Source: Streptomyces scopuliridis RB72 (GTDB lineage Bacteria; Actinomycetota; Actinomycetes; Streptomycetales; Streptomycetaceae). Taken from it: a DNA stretch of 64,000 nucleotides. The stretch covers positions 1-64,000 of the forward strand of contig NZ_JOEI01000003.1 of NCBI RefSeq assembly GCF_000718095.1, given 5' to 3'. The notes below the pieces were generated by a model, which saw only the letters and a program-made list of their open reading frames with translations, searched no databases and had not been told where the DNA came from. Shown here piece after piece: positions 53,391 to 63,944 of this stretch. Both the position numbers and the translations under genes were made by a program. The stretch's first letter is position 1. Every line of letters begins with the position of its first letter.

Positions 53391-53968
53391 TCCAGGACGT
53401 CCGCGAGACCCAGCCCGTCCAGTCCGTCCAGGCCCTCCAACGCGTCCAGCCCGTCCAGTTCCTCCAGGCCCTCGCGCCTCTCCAGCCCCGAGCGAGGGGA
53501 TGTGACGCGCGTAGCGAAATTGTCGCGGCGGTGCCCTTCCGTAACGATGACCCACACCGTGACTTCTCCGGAGGCGCTGTCCCGTACCCCCCACTCCTGG
53601 GCGAGGGCCGTGATGATGTTGAGCCCGCGCCCGCCGCGCGCCGTGACCGAGGGGGTGGCGGGGATGGGCCGCGTAGGACCACCGCCGTCCGTCACCTCGA
53701 CGGTCAGCCGGCCCGCCTTGTCGACGCGCCAGGCGGCACGTATGTCGCCGTCACCGATCTCCGCACGCCCCAGCGGTCTGCCGTGCCGGCAGGCATTGCT
53801 GAGGAGTTCGGAAAGGATCAGTACGGCGTCGTCCACCACCGAGTCCGACATCCCGCTGCGCCTCAACTGCTCACGCATCCGGTGTCGCGCTTCACCCACG
53901 CCCGCAGGGCCATGGGGCACGGCCATGCACGACGACGTGGGCACTTCCTGTGCCACCACAAACGCCAC
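53378..53968 (-). CDS. RsbW-like GHKL ATP-binding protein with repetitive tail
   Basis: The 196-residue protein has the ATPase boxes LSELLSNACRHG, VTDGGGPTRP and GRGLNIITAL. After about residue 160 it ends in LDGL/LEGLD repeats, encoded by CGTCCAGC-type DNA repeats. The GTG at 53968 (VAFVVAQEVP) has GGAGG eight bases upstream and matches homologues; longer open frames upstream lack that. It is a candidate anti-sigma kinase. The partner is not adjacent. Confidence 0.85.
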   Translation of the reverse strand: MAFVVAQEVPTSSCMAVPHGPAGVGEARHRMREQLRRSGMSDSVVDDAVLILSELLSNACRHGRPLGRAEIGDGDIRAAWRVDKAGRLTVEVTDGGGPTRPIPATPSVTARGGRGLNIITALAQEWGVRDSASGEVTVWVIVTEGHRRDNFATRVTSPRSGLERREGLEELDGLDALEGLDGLDGLGLADVLEDRD

Positions 53969-54140
53969 CCCCGAGACCTCCTTTGCCCCACGCCACGGTG
54001 TGGATGCCCCAATGGCCTGGACTGGAAACCGGCCAAGGGAAGGCCATTGACGCACTCGTGACATTCGAACACGGAACGAACGCGCCGGTGCACTCTTCGT
54101 CACTGTCCGTCAGTCGGAGCCGGGAAGAAGTCGGGAGATG

Positions 54141-55046
54141 TCAGGCAAGACGGCCCAGCTGGGACAGAACCTGTTTGGGGCGGTTGGTGATGATCGCCTC
54201 CACTCCGAGGCGGACGCAGAGATCGACATCTTCCGGCTCATTCACCGTCCAGACATGGACACGGTGGCCCGCCCTGTGCAGTCGGGCGATATATCCGGGG
54301 TGGTTACGGACGATCCGCATCCCGGGTCCCGCGATCCTGGCCCCGGCGGGAAGCCGTCCGTCGCGCAGCCGGGGTGAGACGAACTGCATCAGATAGACGG
54401 TCGGCAACTGGGGCGCGGCGGAGGCGATCCGGTGCAGCGAGCGCGCCGAGAAGCTCATGATCCGTACGGCCGACTCGCCGGGAACGGGTCCGCCCGGCGC
54501 GGACCGGCCCCGGAAGGACTCGCCCGGCGGCAGGCCGCCCAGGACGCGGCCGCCCCGCGTGGGTGCACCCGGGGCCCGGCCGCCGCGCGTGGGGTCGTCC
54601 AGTCCGAACCGCTTCAGCAACTGCAGCAGCCGCTCCTCCACCTGCCCGGCCCACCGGGTGGGGTGCTTGGTCTCGATGGCCAGCTGGATGGGGCGGTCGG
54701 CGTCCGCGACCAGTTCGAGCAGGCGCTCCAGCGTCAGTACGGAGGTGAACTCCGGGTCCCGCCAGTCCGGGCTCTCCTCGCTGTCCTTCCAGGAGCCGAA
54801 GTCGAGGGTCGCGAGATCGGCGAGTTCCAGGGCGGACACGGCGCCGCGGCCGTTGGAGGTGCGGTTCACCCGGCGGTCGTGGACGCAGACGAGATGGCCG
54901 TCGGCGGTGAGCCGTACATCGCACTCAAGTGCGTCGGCGCCGTCCTCGATGGCTTTCGTGTACGCGGCCAGGGTGTGCTCGGGGGCGTCCTCCGAGGCTC
55001 CGCGGTGGGCGACGACCTGGATGCTGTGCTGGCGTGCTTGAGTCAC
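54141..55046 (-). CDS. Glycerophosphodiester phosphodiesterase
   Basis: The 301-residue enzyme hydrolyses glycerophosphodiesters to glycerol-3-phosphate. The catalytic set is visible: AHRGASEDAPEHT, ALECDVRLT and VCVHDRRVNRT, with the later IETK. An insert of Gly/Arg/Pro-rich sequence at about 153-192 interrupts the barrel and is not usual in the family. No signal peptide is seen, so it is probably cytoplasmic. The GTG start at 55046 has no clear ribosome-binding site. Confidence 0.9.
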   Translation of the reverse strand: MTQARQHSIQVVAHRGASEDAPEHTLAAYTKAIEDGADALECDVRLTADGHLVCVHDRRVNRTSNGRGAVSALELADLATLDFGSWKDSEESPDWRDPEFTSVLTLERLLELVADADRPIQLAIETKHPTRWAGQVEERLLQLLKRFGLDDPTRGGRAPGAPTRGGRVLGGLPPGESFRGRSAPGGPVPGESAVRIMSFSARSLHRIASAAPQLPTVYLMQFVSPRLRDGRLPAGARIAGPGMRIVRNHPGYIARLHRAGHRVHVWTVNEPEDVDLCVRLGVEAIITNRPKQVLSQLGRLA

Positions 55047-55262
55047 CGCGTCATGGTGTCATCGTGAGGGGGTAGGCGAGTGAACGGTTGGTGTCTCACG
55101 GCCGGTCGGTCCAGGTGCGTTCTTTTTGTCCGGAATAAAGGATGACGGGCAGACGCACAGGTCCTGCTTACAGTGGCCTGACGTGCTGTGGGAAAAGCTG
55201 ACCGCAGACACTTGCACAGCGGACTCTTGCCGAAGACGACGTGGAACCGAGGAGAAAGAGCT

Positions 55263-56837
55263 GTGAGCACTGAGAACGAGGGCAACGCGGTCCCCGCCGC
55301 CCCGTCCGTACCTCCCGTGCCGGATGCCTCTCCCGAGGGCACACCCGCGTCCGCTCCGCGAGGGGCCGCGCCTGAGCCGGCTGCGCACGAGCCGGGCCCG
55401 GGTGAGCCGGCGCCGCCGACGGCCGACCAGGCGGGACATTTCCCCGAGTCCGCCCCCCAGCACCCGTCGCAGCCGCAGCCGCAGCCGCAGCCGCAGTCGC
55501 CTTCGCAGCCTCAGCCGCCGTCGCCGTCGCAGTCCGGTTCCGCGCCGGAGCACGCCGCCGCGCCGCCGCGTGCGGCCGACGCGGGCTGGCCCCCGCCGCC
55601 GCCCGAGTTCCCCTCGTACGGCGGAGCGTCGCACGGCGGTGCGTCGTACGGCGGAGCGGACAACGGCGGTCCCGCCTGGGGCGCGCCGGTGCCGGGACAC
55701 GAGCCGCGGCCGCCGCGCAAGCGCCAGAGCGGGCTGATCACGGCCGTGCTCGTGGCCGCGCTGATCGCGGGCGGTGTGGGCGGCGGGATCGGCTACTGGG
55801 CGGCCGAGAGCAACGACGAGGGCTCGATCGCTTCGACGACGGTCTCCGCGGCGGACGCCCCGAAGGAGGTCAAGCGGGACGCCGGTACGGTCGCCTCGGT
55901 GGCCGCCAAGTCGCTGCCGAGCGTGGTCACCATCGAGGCGCAGGGCGGTAACGGCGAGGGCGGTACGGGCACCGGCTTCGTCTACGACAAGGAGGGCCAC
56001 ATCCTCACCAACAACCACGTGGTGGCCTCCGCGGCGAACGGAGGTGACCTCACGGCGACCTTCTCCAACGGCAAGAAGTACAACGCCGAGGTCGTCGGCC
56101 GGGCCGAGGGCTACGACGTGGCGGTGGTGAAGCTGAAGGAGGCGCCCTCCGGTCTGACCCCGCTCCCGCTCGCCAACTCGGAGCATGTCGCCGTCGGGGA
56201 CTCGACGATCGCGATCGGTGCCCCGTTCGGTCTCTCCAACACGGTCACCACGGGCATCATCAGCGCCAAGAACCGCCCGGTCGCGTCGGGTGACGGCTCC
56301 GGTTCCAGCAACTCGTACATGAGCGCCCTCCAGACCGACGCCTCCATCAACCCCGGCAACTCGGGCGGCCCGCTGCTGGATTCGCGGGGCGCGGTCATCG
56401 GTATCAACTCGGCCATCCAGTCGGCGGGCAGCGGCGGCATGGGGCAGTCCCAGGCGGGCTCTATCGGGCTGGGCTTCGCGATCCCGATCAACCAGGCGAA
56501 GAACGTGGCAGATCAGCTCATCAAGACGGGCAAGCCGGTCTACCCCGTGATCGGCGCCACGGTCACGATGGCCGAGGGCGGCGAAGGCGCCACGATCTCG
56601 GCTCAGGGCGAGGGCGGCACCCCGGCCGTCGTCGCGAACGGCCCGGCCGCCAAGGCGGGTCTGAAGGCCGGGGACGTGATCACCAAGTTCAACGGCACCC
56701 CGATCGACAGCGGCCCCACCCTCATCGGCCAGATCTGGACCCACAAGCCCGGCGACAAGGTCACCCTGACCTACAAGCGCGACGGCAAGGAGTCCACGAC
56801 CCAGGTCACCCTGGGCGAGCGCGAGGGCGAGAGCTGA
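55263..56837 (+). CDS. HtrA/DegP-type membrane-anchored serine protease
   Basis: The 524-residue protein has a 150-residue Pro/Gln/Ala-rich cytoplasmic region, one helix at about 156-180, a trypsin-like domain and a C-terminal PDZ domain (about 430-520). The catalytic triad is H252 in NNHVVA, D285 in YDVAVVKL and S367 in NPGNSGGPL. It should act on misfolded proteins outside the membrane. The GTG at 55263 has GGAGAAAGAG upstream. Gln-Pro repeats near 65-85 come from CAGCCG repeats at 55470-55500. Confidence 0.93.
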   Translation: MSTENEGNAVPAAPSVPPVPDASPEGTPASAPRGAAPEPAAHEPGPGEPAPPTADQAGHFPESAPQHPSQPQPQPQPQSPSQPQPPSPSQSGSAPEHAAAPPRAADAGWPPPPPEFPSYGGASHGGASYGGADNGGPAWGAPVPGHEPRPPRKRQSGLITAVLVAALIAGGVGGGIGYWAAESNDEGSIASTTVSAADAPKEVKRDAGTVASVAAKSLPSVVTIEAQGGNGEGGTGTGFVYDKEGHILTNNHVVASAANGGDLTATFSNGKKYNAEVVGRAEGYDVAVVKLKEAPSGLTPLPLANSEHVAVGDSTIAIGAPFGLSNTVTTGIISAKNRPVASGDGSGSSNSYMSALQTDASINPGNSGGPLLDSRGAVIGINSAIQSAGSGGMGQSQAGSIGLGFAIPINQAKNVADQLIKTGKPVYPVIGATVTMAEGGEGATISAQGEGGTPAVVANGPAAKAGLKAGDVITKFNGTPIDSGPTLIGQIWTHKPGDKVTLTYKRDGKESTTQVTLGEREGES

Positions 56838-56856
56838 CGAGCGGGCTCGTGTCCGG

Positions 56857-56897
56857 AGGCCGGCGGTAGGGCGTGGCACACGCTCAACCGCCGGCCT
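56857..56897. terminator. Bidirectional hairpin between htrA and the symporter gene
   Basis: AGGCCGGCGGT (56857-56867) pairs with ACCGCCGGCCT (56887-56897), and the loop contains a GCGTG-GCA-CACGC stem. It overlaps the stop codon of the opposing symporter gene, fitting a convergent terminator. Confidence 0.7.
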
Positions 56898-58332
56898 GCG
56901 TCTTGGCGGGGGCCTGGTCAGGGCTACTGCCGGCAGACTCGGCGGTCACGGACTCATCCGTCACCGATTCGGCCGATTCGGCTGACTCGGCTGACTCGGC
57001 TGACTCGGCCGACTTGGCGGTCCAGGGGGTCCCTGACGTCTCAGGGGTCCCGGAGGTCTCAGGGGTCCCGGGGGTCAGAACGCGGCGGGCGAGTGGCAGG
57101 TCGAAGGCACCGTCCCAGCGCGAAACCACGAACACCGCCACGCAGTTGCCGAGCAGATTGACCACGACCCGCATCGAGTCCATGATCCGGTCCGCCCCGA
57201 GCAGCAGCGCGACCGCGCCCGCCGGGATGACCCCCAACGACGAGGCGGTGGCGGACAGGGCGAGGAAGGCGGAGCCCGGCACGCCCGCCATCCCCTTGCT
57301 GGTGAGCATCAGCACCAGTACGACCGTGACTTGCTGCCCCAGGCTCAGGTCCACGCCGACCGCCTGCGCGACGAACAGCGTGCCGACGGAGAGATAGATG
57401 GACGCGCCGTCGAGATTGAAGGAGTAGCCGGTGGGCAGCACGAGCCCCACCGCGTCGTCCCGGCAGCCCGCCTTGCGCAGCTTGTCCATCATGCGCGGCA
57501 TCACGCTCTCGCTGGAGGCGGTGCCGAGCGCGAGCAGCAGTTCGGCGCGGGTGTAGCGGACGAAGTGCCAGAGGCTGACCCCGGTGAGCAGCCGCAGCGC
57601 GACCGCGAGCAGTCCGAGGAACAGCAGCCCGACCAGGTAGCAGACCGCGATCAGCTTTCCGTACGTCGTGATGACCTTCAGCCCGTACTGCCCGATCAGG
57701 CTCGCCGAGGCGCCGAAGACGGCCAGCGGCGCCAGCCGCATGACGTATCCCACGAGGGTGAAGACGACGGTCTCCACCTGCGCGACGGCGGGCAGGATGG
57801 CAGGCACCTTGGGCCCGAGATGGAGCAGCGCGGCGCCGGTCAGACAGGCCAGGACCAGCACCTGCAGGATGGAGTTCTCGGCGAACGCGCCGACGAAGCT
57901 GGTGGGCAGGGACTCCAGAACGAACTCGGAGGTCGACGCCAACTCGCCCCCGCCGGTCTTGGCGTCGATGGCGTCGGGGTTCAAGGTGGCGGGATCGACG
58001 TTCATCCCGGCCCCCGGCGACGCCAGATTGGCCGCGACGAGCCCGAGGACGAGAGCGAGCGTACTGGCGACCTCGAACCAGACCAGCGCCTTCACCCCGA
58101 TCCGCCCGAACGCCCGCATGTCCCCCGCTTTGGCGATACCGGTGACCACGACGCAGAAGACCAGGGGCGCGATCATCGTCTTGATCAGGCGAATGAACCC
58201 GTCACTGACCCACTGCACGGCAGCTCCGCCGTCCGGCCACACCTTCCCGACCAGCACCCCGAGCAGCAGCGCGACGGCGACCTGAGTAAACAGCGAGGTA
58301 CGGAGCAACGCGCCTGCGCGTCGTATCGGCAC
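56884..58332 (-). CDS. Dicarboxylate/amino acid:cation symporter (DAACS)
   Basis: The 482-residue transporter is of the DctA/GltP family, importing C4-dicarboxylates or glutamate/aspartate with cations. It has about eight helices and two re-entrant loops: the serine-rich GTASSESVMPRM and the NLDGASIYLSVGTLF and SKGMAGVPGSAF motifs. The GTG at 58332 has GGGAG upstream. The last 55 residues are an SAE-repeat tail plus TPETSG repeats, encoded by 9-bp and 18-bp DNA repeats at 56965-57075, and are not part of the family fold. Confidence 0.93.
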   Translation of the reverse strand: MPIRRAGALLRTSLFTQVAVALLLGVLVGKVWPDGGAAVQWVSDGFIRLIKTMIAPLVFCVVVTGIAKAGDMRAFGRIGVKALVWFEVASTLALVLGLVAANLASPGAGMNVDPATLNPDAIDAKTGGGELASTSEFVLESLPTSFVGAFAENSILQVLVLACLTGAALLHLGPKVPAILPAVAQVETVVFTLVGYVMRLAPLAVFGASASLIGQYGLKVITTYGKLIAVCYLVGLLFLGLLAVALRLLTGVSLWHFVRYTRAELLLALGTASSESVMPRMMDKLRKAGCRDDAVGLVLPTGYSFNLDGASIYLSVGTLFVAQAVGVDLSLGQQVTVVLVLMLTSKGMAGVPGSAFLALSATASSLGVIPAGAVALLLGADRIMDSMRVVVNLLGNCVAVFVVSRWDGAFDLPLARRVLTPGTPETSGTPETSGTPWTAKSAESAESAESAESAESVTDESVTAESAGSSPDQAPAKTQAGG

Positions 58333-58631
58333 GAGACATCTCCCACGGGATCTTCTGTCATGCGGAATGAACCTTCCGCGGAGATCACTCTCAGGGAGAC
58401 GGGCTTCGACCACATAAGAACGACGTTACGAACGCGCGCCGTCCCGTTACGCGAACCGACGAACCACGCCACCCCCGCCCGAACCACGACACAAGATGCT
58501 GTCCGCGCACCTGATCGCCGAGGACAAGGGCCCCGTCGGCAGTCGATGAGATCATGTTGCTCGGTGGCGGCGAGGTCGTTGAGGCGGCTCAGGAGGCGGC
58601 TCAGGCGTCCGTCCGTCAGTAACCGGTCCGT

Positions 58632-59375
58632 TCAGGAGCTGAAGGGAACGGCGTCCGCCGCGGAGGTGTGCCAGTTGGTGACGATCGGGTCTTCGACGGT
58701 GATCGTGCCGACCGGCAGGGAGACCGGGTTCGGGTCGTTGTCGCCGATGCCCACGATGATGCTGTCCAGTTCCTTGCCACCGTTCTGATTGGTGGTCTTC
58801 GGGTTCACTCCCGCGTAGGCGGTGGTTGACCCGCTCAGCGTGATCTGCTCGCCGACGGCCTGCTCAGCCGGTCCGGCCTGTGTGCCGTCGGATCCGAAGG
58901 CCACCGTCGGGAGTGCGGCGGGCAGAACACAGGTGATGCCGGGGTTGGCCTTCGCGATGACCAGGATGTAACCACCGGCCTGGGTCTCGGACTTGGTGCT
59001 CCAGGAAATGTCGTTGGCGCCACAGACCTGCCCGTAGCCGCTCTTGTCGCCGCTGCCGGACGAGCCGCCGCCGCTTTCCTTGCTGCCGCTGGTGCTGCCG
59101 CTGGTGCTGGTGCTGGTGCTTCCTGTGCTTGCGCTTCCGTTGTTCGTGCTTCCCTCGCTCGCCGTACCGGAGCCCTGGGAGGTGTCCGTGCTGGTGTTTT
59201 CCGCGGACGAGCCCGATGTGACGGTCGCGCCGGTGCCGGCGGAAGCCGAAGTGGAGGAGGACGCATTCTGCGCGGCACCCGCATTCGAGTCCTCGCCCTG
59301 GCATGCGGTCAGTGACAGGGCGGCGACGAGGACGGCGGCGGCCAGAGTGGTCGTGCGGATGCGGTGCTTACGCAT
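58632..59375 (-). CDS. DUF4232-like lipoprotein with Ser/Thr/Gly linker
   Basis: The 247-residue protein has a lipobox LSLTAC (Cys near 25), a low-complexity Ser/Thr/Gly linker at about 35-110 and a C-terminal domain (about 115-247) resembling the DUF4232 extracellular family, with two cysteines (QVCGAND, GITCVLP) likely forming a disulfide. The ATG is at 59375. Function is unknown. Confidence 0.82.
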   Translation of the reverse strand: MRKHRIRTTTLAAAVLVAALSLTACQGEDSNAGAAQNASSSTSASAGTGATVTSGSSAENTSTDTSQGSGTASEGSTNNGSASTGSTSTSTSGSTSGSKESGGGSSGSGDKSGYGQVCGANDISWSTKSETQAGGYILVIAKANPGITCVLPAALPTVAFGSDGTQAGPAEQAVGEQITLSGSTTAYAGVNPKTTNQNGGKELDSIIVGIGDNDPNPVSLPVGTITVEDPIVTNWHTSAADAVPFSS

Positions 59376-59856
59376 GGTTCTTCTTCCCGTGTCGGTTGGA
59401 TCGAGCCTTTTGCCCGCGCCGGACGGCGTACCGGCGGTGCGGTGGGGCTCGGGGGGAGACGGAAGCGTGGCGACGGTGAAGGACGCGTTCGCTGAGCGAT
59501 GCGTGCTTCCCGGGCCGGTCCCGCTGTCTGGTCACAGCTTTCGGGGTGCACGGTCCAGGCCGCAACCACCCACCGCCGGAACGGGACGCTGGAATGATGA
59601 AACAGGCTCTGACCTGCGGAAAGCGCATGTCACTGGAACGGGGTACCGGGACATTCCGCGATGTGCAGGTCTGTTCGGGCGCGGCGGGTTCGTTTACGCT
59701 ATCGCTCGCTCGGAGCGTCTCGGGCCTGGATGGGGTGGCCGGGTAGCCGGGTAGCCGGGTAGCCGGGTCATGGTGGGGAACCGCTGCGGTCCACCGCTGC
59801 GTGAAACGGTGGAGGACGCTACGTGCGTGGCAGACCAGCGAGGGGTGACAGCCGGC
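59376..59856. other. Divergent gene-free stretch before the kinase gene
   Basis: This 481-bp interval contains a GTAGCCGG repeat (three to four copies at about 59738-59767) and otherwise ordinary GC-rich DNA. Open frames overlap it but have no good starts. No clear promoter was identified. Confidence 0.4.
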
Positions 59857-61986
59857 ATGTCCCAACCGGGCTATGTTCCGCCCGCAGTTCCGCCCGTCAG
59901 AGGGGAGCGACCGGGGTGGCCGACAACCCCTCCGTCGCATCGCCCACTCGGGCCCGGTGATCCCGCCGAGGCCGGTCCGTATCGGCTGGAGGCGGTACTG
60001 GGCGCGGGCGGGATGGGCCGCGTCTACCTGGGGCGTACTCCGGCCGGCAGCGCGGTGGCGGTCAAGGTCGTCCACCGTGAATACGCGGGCGACAGGGCTT
60101 TCCGCACGCGCTTCGAGCACGAGGTGGCCGCGGCCCGGCGGGTCCAGGGCCTCTACACCGTGCCGGTGGTCGATGCGGACCTACGGGCTGACGAGCCCTG
60201 GCTGGCCACGGCCTACGTCCCCGGGCCGTCCTTGCAGGACGCGGTGGCCGAATACGGGCCGTTGCCGGTCGACGCGGCGGTGGGATTGATCGCCCGGGTG
60301 GCCGAAGCCTTGCAGTCCATCCACGCCGCTGACGTGATCCACCGTGACCTCAAACCCTCCAACATCCTCCTCACCGCCGAGGGACCCAAGGTCATCGACT
60401 TCGGCATCGCCCGGGCCGCAGACGTCACGTCGGTGACCGGCACCGGGATGCTCACAGGGACGCCCGCGTACATGGCGCCCGAATACATCAGGGGGCAGAC
60501 CGTCACCGAAGCAGTCGATGTCTTCGCCCTCGGAGTCGTCGCCTGCTTCGCCGTCACCGGAAGGCCCGCCTTCGGCGTTGGCAGCCACCACGGCGTGACC
60601 TACCGCATCCTGGAACAGGCTCCCGACCTCGACGACTGCCCCGAACCCGTGCGGACCATCGCCGCCGGCTGCCTGGAGAAAGATCCGCGGCGGCGGCCCA
60701 CCCCTGCCGAGGTCATCCAGCTCTGCCTGCCGAGGACCAGGACCGTCGTCAGCCCCGGGACCAGGACCGTCGTCAGCCCCGCACCGGGCCTTCACGACGC
60801 CGTCACCACACCGGCATCGCCTGCGACAAGGCAGGAACAAGGAGGGGGCGCCGCCCCCGGCGGTCCTGTGGCTCCGTCGGGCTCCGACACTCGGCCGTAT
60901 CCCCCGAGCCCAGACCCCCACACCACACCCGCCCCGTCACTACCCGTACTGCTGGGCGGAGTCGGGATCCTCGTCCTCGTCGTCATGTTGGTTGCCGTCC
61001 TTCTTCCCGAGCACTCGGCCGACCGTGATACGCCGTCCTCGATCAAGCCCGTGGCCACCATCACCGAGGTTCTCCACCCGGGTAACGGCGTGGCGGTGGC
61101 GTTCAGCCCGGACGGCAAGACCATCGCCGCCGGCGGGGGCGGCAGGGTGGAGCTCCGGGATGTGGCCGACCGCAAGCTACGCGCCACCTTCACCCAGCGC
61201 GATAAATCCGGCAAAGCCGTGCTCGGGACCCCCTCTCTCGCTTTCAGCCCCAACGGCAAGCTGCTCGCCGTCGGCACGGGCAGCGGCGTGGTCGGACTGT
61301 GGGACGTGGCCAAGCGCCGGCAGGTCGGCCTGACCCACGGCGACCGCACCAAAACCATCGAGAGTGTGGCGTTCAGTCCGGACGGCAAGCTGCTCGCCAC
61401 GGGAGGCGGCGACGGGGTACGGCTGTGGGATGCCGACAGCGGCAAAGAGCAGATCGGAGAAGTCGCCGTTCTGGACGACGAGGCGTCGATCGACCATGTG
61501 GCGTTCAGTCCGGACGGCCGGACGCTGGCCTCCGCGGGGTACAACTTCTTTCCCCCTGTCCCCAGCGAGGGTTACTCAGTGCGGTTGTGGGACGTGTCCG
61601 GCCGCAAAGCGCGCAAGACTCTCTACGACTCCAAGCAAATCTGGGGCGTGGCATTCAGCCCGGACGGCAAGACACTGGCCACCACTGACGAGGATTACAC
61701 GGTGACGCTGTTGAACGTGGCCAGCGGCCGTCAGGAAGGCTCCCTCGTCGACGAGACCGACGCCCAGCTCCGTACCGTGGCGTTCAGCCCGGACGGCAAA
61801 ACACTCGCTGTTGTCATGGGTGACGAGGTGTGGCTGTGGGACATGGCCGACCACAAACGACGCACCAGCCTGATCAGCGACCAAGAGAACGCAGATAACG
61901 TAAAAAGCGTTGTCTTCAGGCCGGACGGCCAGTTTTTGGCAACGATGACCTACGGCGGCACGGCACGGCTGTGGAAAATGCCGTGA
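59857..61986 (+). CDS. Membrane Ser/Thr protein kinase with WD40 repeats
   Basis: The 709-residue protein has a Hanks-type kinase domain (about 42-300): GAGGMGRVYLG, AVKVV, HRDLKPSN, DFGIA and GTPAYMAPE, all catalytic residues intact. A Pro/Ser-rich linker with a TRTVVSP repeat leads to a membrane helix (about 370-392) and then about six WD40 blades marked by VAFSPDGK...LWD. The blades would lie outside the cell and sense a ligand. The ATG at 59857 (MSQPGY) is used; earlier GTG codons at 59824 and 59845 are possible. It lies at the start of an accessory edge region. Confidence 0.88.
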   Translation: MSQPGYVPPAVPPVRGERPGWPTTPPSHRPLGPGDPAEAGPYRLEAVLGAGGMGRVYLGRTPAGSAVAVKVVHREYAGDRAFRTRFEHEVAAARRVQGLYTVPVVDADLRADEPWLATAYVPGPSLQDAVAEYGPLPVDAAVGLIARVAEALQSIHAADVIHRDLKPSNILLTAEGPKVIDFGIARAADVTSVTGTGMLTGTPAYMAPEYIRGQTVTEAVDVFALGVVACFAVTGRPAFGVGSHHGVTYRILEQAPDLDDCPEPVRTIAAGCLEKDPRRRPTPAEVIQLCLPRTRTVVSPGTRTVVSPAPGLHDAVTTPASPATRQEQGGGAAPGGPVAPSGSDTRPYPPSPDPHTTPAPSLPVLLGGVGILVLVVMLVAVLLPEHSADRDTPSSIKPVATITEVLHPGNGVAVAFSPDGKTIAAGGGGRVELRDVADRKLRATFTQRDKSGKAVLGTPSLAFSPNGKLLAVGTGSGVVGLWDVAKRRQVGLTHGDRTKTIESVAFSPDGKLLATGGGDGVRLWDADSGKEQIGEVAVLDDEASIDHVAFSPDGRTLASAGYNFFPPVPSEGYSVRLWDVSGRKARKTLYDSKQIWGVAFSPDGKTLATTDEDYTVTLLNVASGRQEGSLVDETDAQLRTVAFSPDGKTLAVVMGDEVWLWDMADHKRRTSLISDQENADNVKSVVFRPDGQFLATMTYGGTARLWKMP

Positions 61987-62033
61987 CCGCGGTGTCCGGC
62001 CGCGTCCGCGGTCGTTCAGGCGGTTTTCTCAGG

Positions 62034-62834
<801 letters not shown>

Positions 62835-62881
62835 GACTCGATCCGCTCAGGGAATCGACCCTCCATCAGACCCGGAGCGGT

Positions 62882-63160
62882 TCACCGTGACCCGTTCGGG
62901 GAGTGCGTAGAAGGTGTGCTGTGCAACAGGGTGGACAGGCGGGCGTGGTACCGCTGGGCGACGGTCTCGGGTACGGGGGTGGTGCGGGTCTTGCGGTAGC
63001 CGAGGTTCGAAGCGGGCAGCGCGTACAGGAAGCGGGCGAGCAGTCCTCGGTCACGGGCGCCGGGGGCGCCGGCCAGGTCTTGGAGGACGGCGGGCTGGGG
63101 CGTGATGCCGATGGTGAGCGCGGGCTTGTCGACGCTGGGCTGCTCGCGCGCTACGGGCCG
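62882..63160 (-). pseudogene. Truncated DUF3987 (YfjI-like primase/helicase) gene fragment
   Basis: The minus-strand frame from 63160 reads KPALTIGITPQPAVLQDL, RGLLARFLYALP and LGYRKT, which I recognise as part of the DUF3987/YfjI family found in integrative elements. It has no start codon of its own and ends in a TGA supplied by the IS3 terminus at 62882-62884. The element therefore appears to have inserted into, and cut off, this gene. Confidence 0.55.
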
Positions 63161-63276
63161 CTAGAGGCCGCGACCACACAATTTTGTCGGTGGGCACCAC
63201 GCCTCGGCCGGCACCGAACTGTATTGACCTGTCGGCCTGTTGAGATGGGAAGGGGACGGGTCCAATAGGAGCTGGT

Positions 63277-63292
63277 ACTACAGGGGCACATC
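63277..63292 (+). repeat. Direct repeat copy 1 (ACTACAGGGGCACATC)
   Basis: The 16-nt word recurs with one G fewer at 63945-63959. The two copies bracket the gene at 63365-63826, about 650 bp apart. Confidence 0.5.
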
Positions 63293-63364
63293 TGGTTGCG
63301 ACCTGCGACCTGCGGCGATGCGGGTAAGCAGGCGCCGCATGCCTGACGTGTCCTCTAGTACTGA

Positions 63365-63826
63365 CTAGCCGCGCATCGCGGTGCTGTAGACGTACAGGGC
63401 GATCACACCGGCGACGCAGGCGAGGATCACCCATGAACCGAAACTGGTGTGTTTCCCACTGCCTTTGGGCCGCGTTGCCTTCCCGGACCGCTTCGACCGC
63501 CCGGGCGCTGCACGTCCCGGCGCGACCGGCGCCACGTCGGCCGCTGCCTCGGCGAGCAGGCGGCGGCAGGTCGCGGCGAGCACGCCTGTACCGGCGGAGA
63601 GGGGCACCACGGCCTCCGAACGTGCCGGAGCGGTGGTGCCGCCGTCCAGGATGCGCCCCGCGCGTACGAGGACCTCGTCCCGGCCGCCCGTCGGGGCGAG
63701 GCTGATCCACCGCCGTACATGTTCGCCCCGGATGACCACACCGCCGGACCGCTCCCGGTACACGGTGTGTTCCCGCCACAACACCCCCGCCAACTCCCCG
63801 GCGACGTCTCTCAGTTGTACGCCCAC
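63365..63826 (-). CDS. Membrane-anchored protein of unknown function
   Basis: The 153-residue protein has a soluble N-terminal domain with VIRGEHVRRWISLAPTGGRDEV, a basic Pro/Lys/Arg linker (about 105-128) and a single C-terminal helix (SWVILACVAGVIALYVYSTA), so it is a tail-anchored protein. The GTG at 63826 has GGAGGGG just upstream; a frame starting at 63958 is less likely. I recognise no family. It lies beside the IS remnant. Confidence 0.6.
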   Translation of the reverse strand: MGVQLRDVAGELAGVLWREHTVYRERSGGVVIRGEHVRRWISLAPTGGRDEVLVRAGRILDGGTTAPARSEAVVPLSAGTGVLAATCRRLLAEAAADVAPVAPGRAAPGRSKRSGKATRPKGSGKHTSFGSWVILACVAGVIALYVYSTAMRG

Positions 63827-63944
63827 GACCCCTCCCCCTCCGCCCTCCGGCGAATCGAACAAGCATCGCACTCTAGCGGTAGGCGCAGAGCGGGGGTCCA
63901 GCAGTCCCCCAGCAGCCGTGCCCGCCCAGGGGCACGGATCCAGC

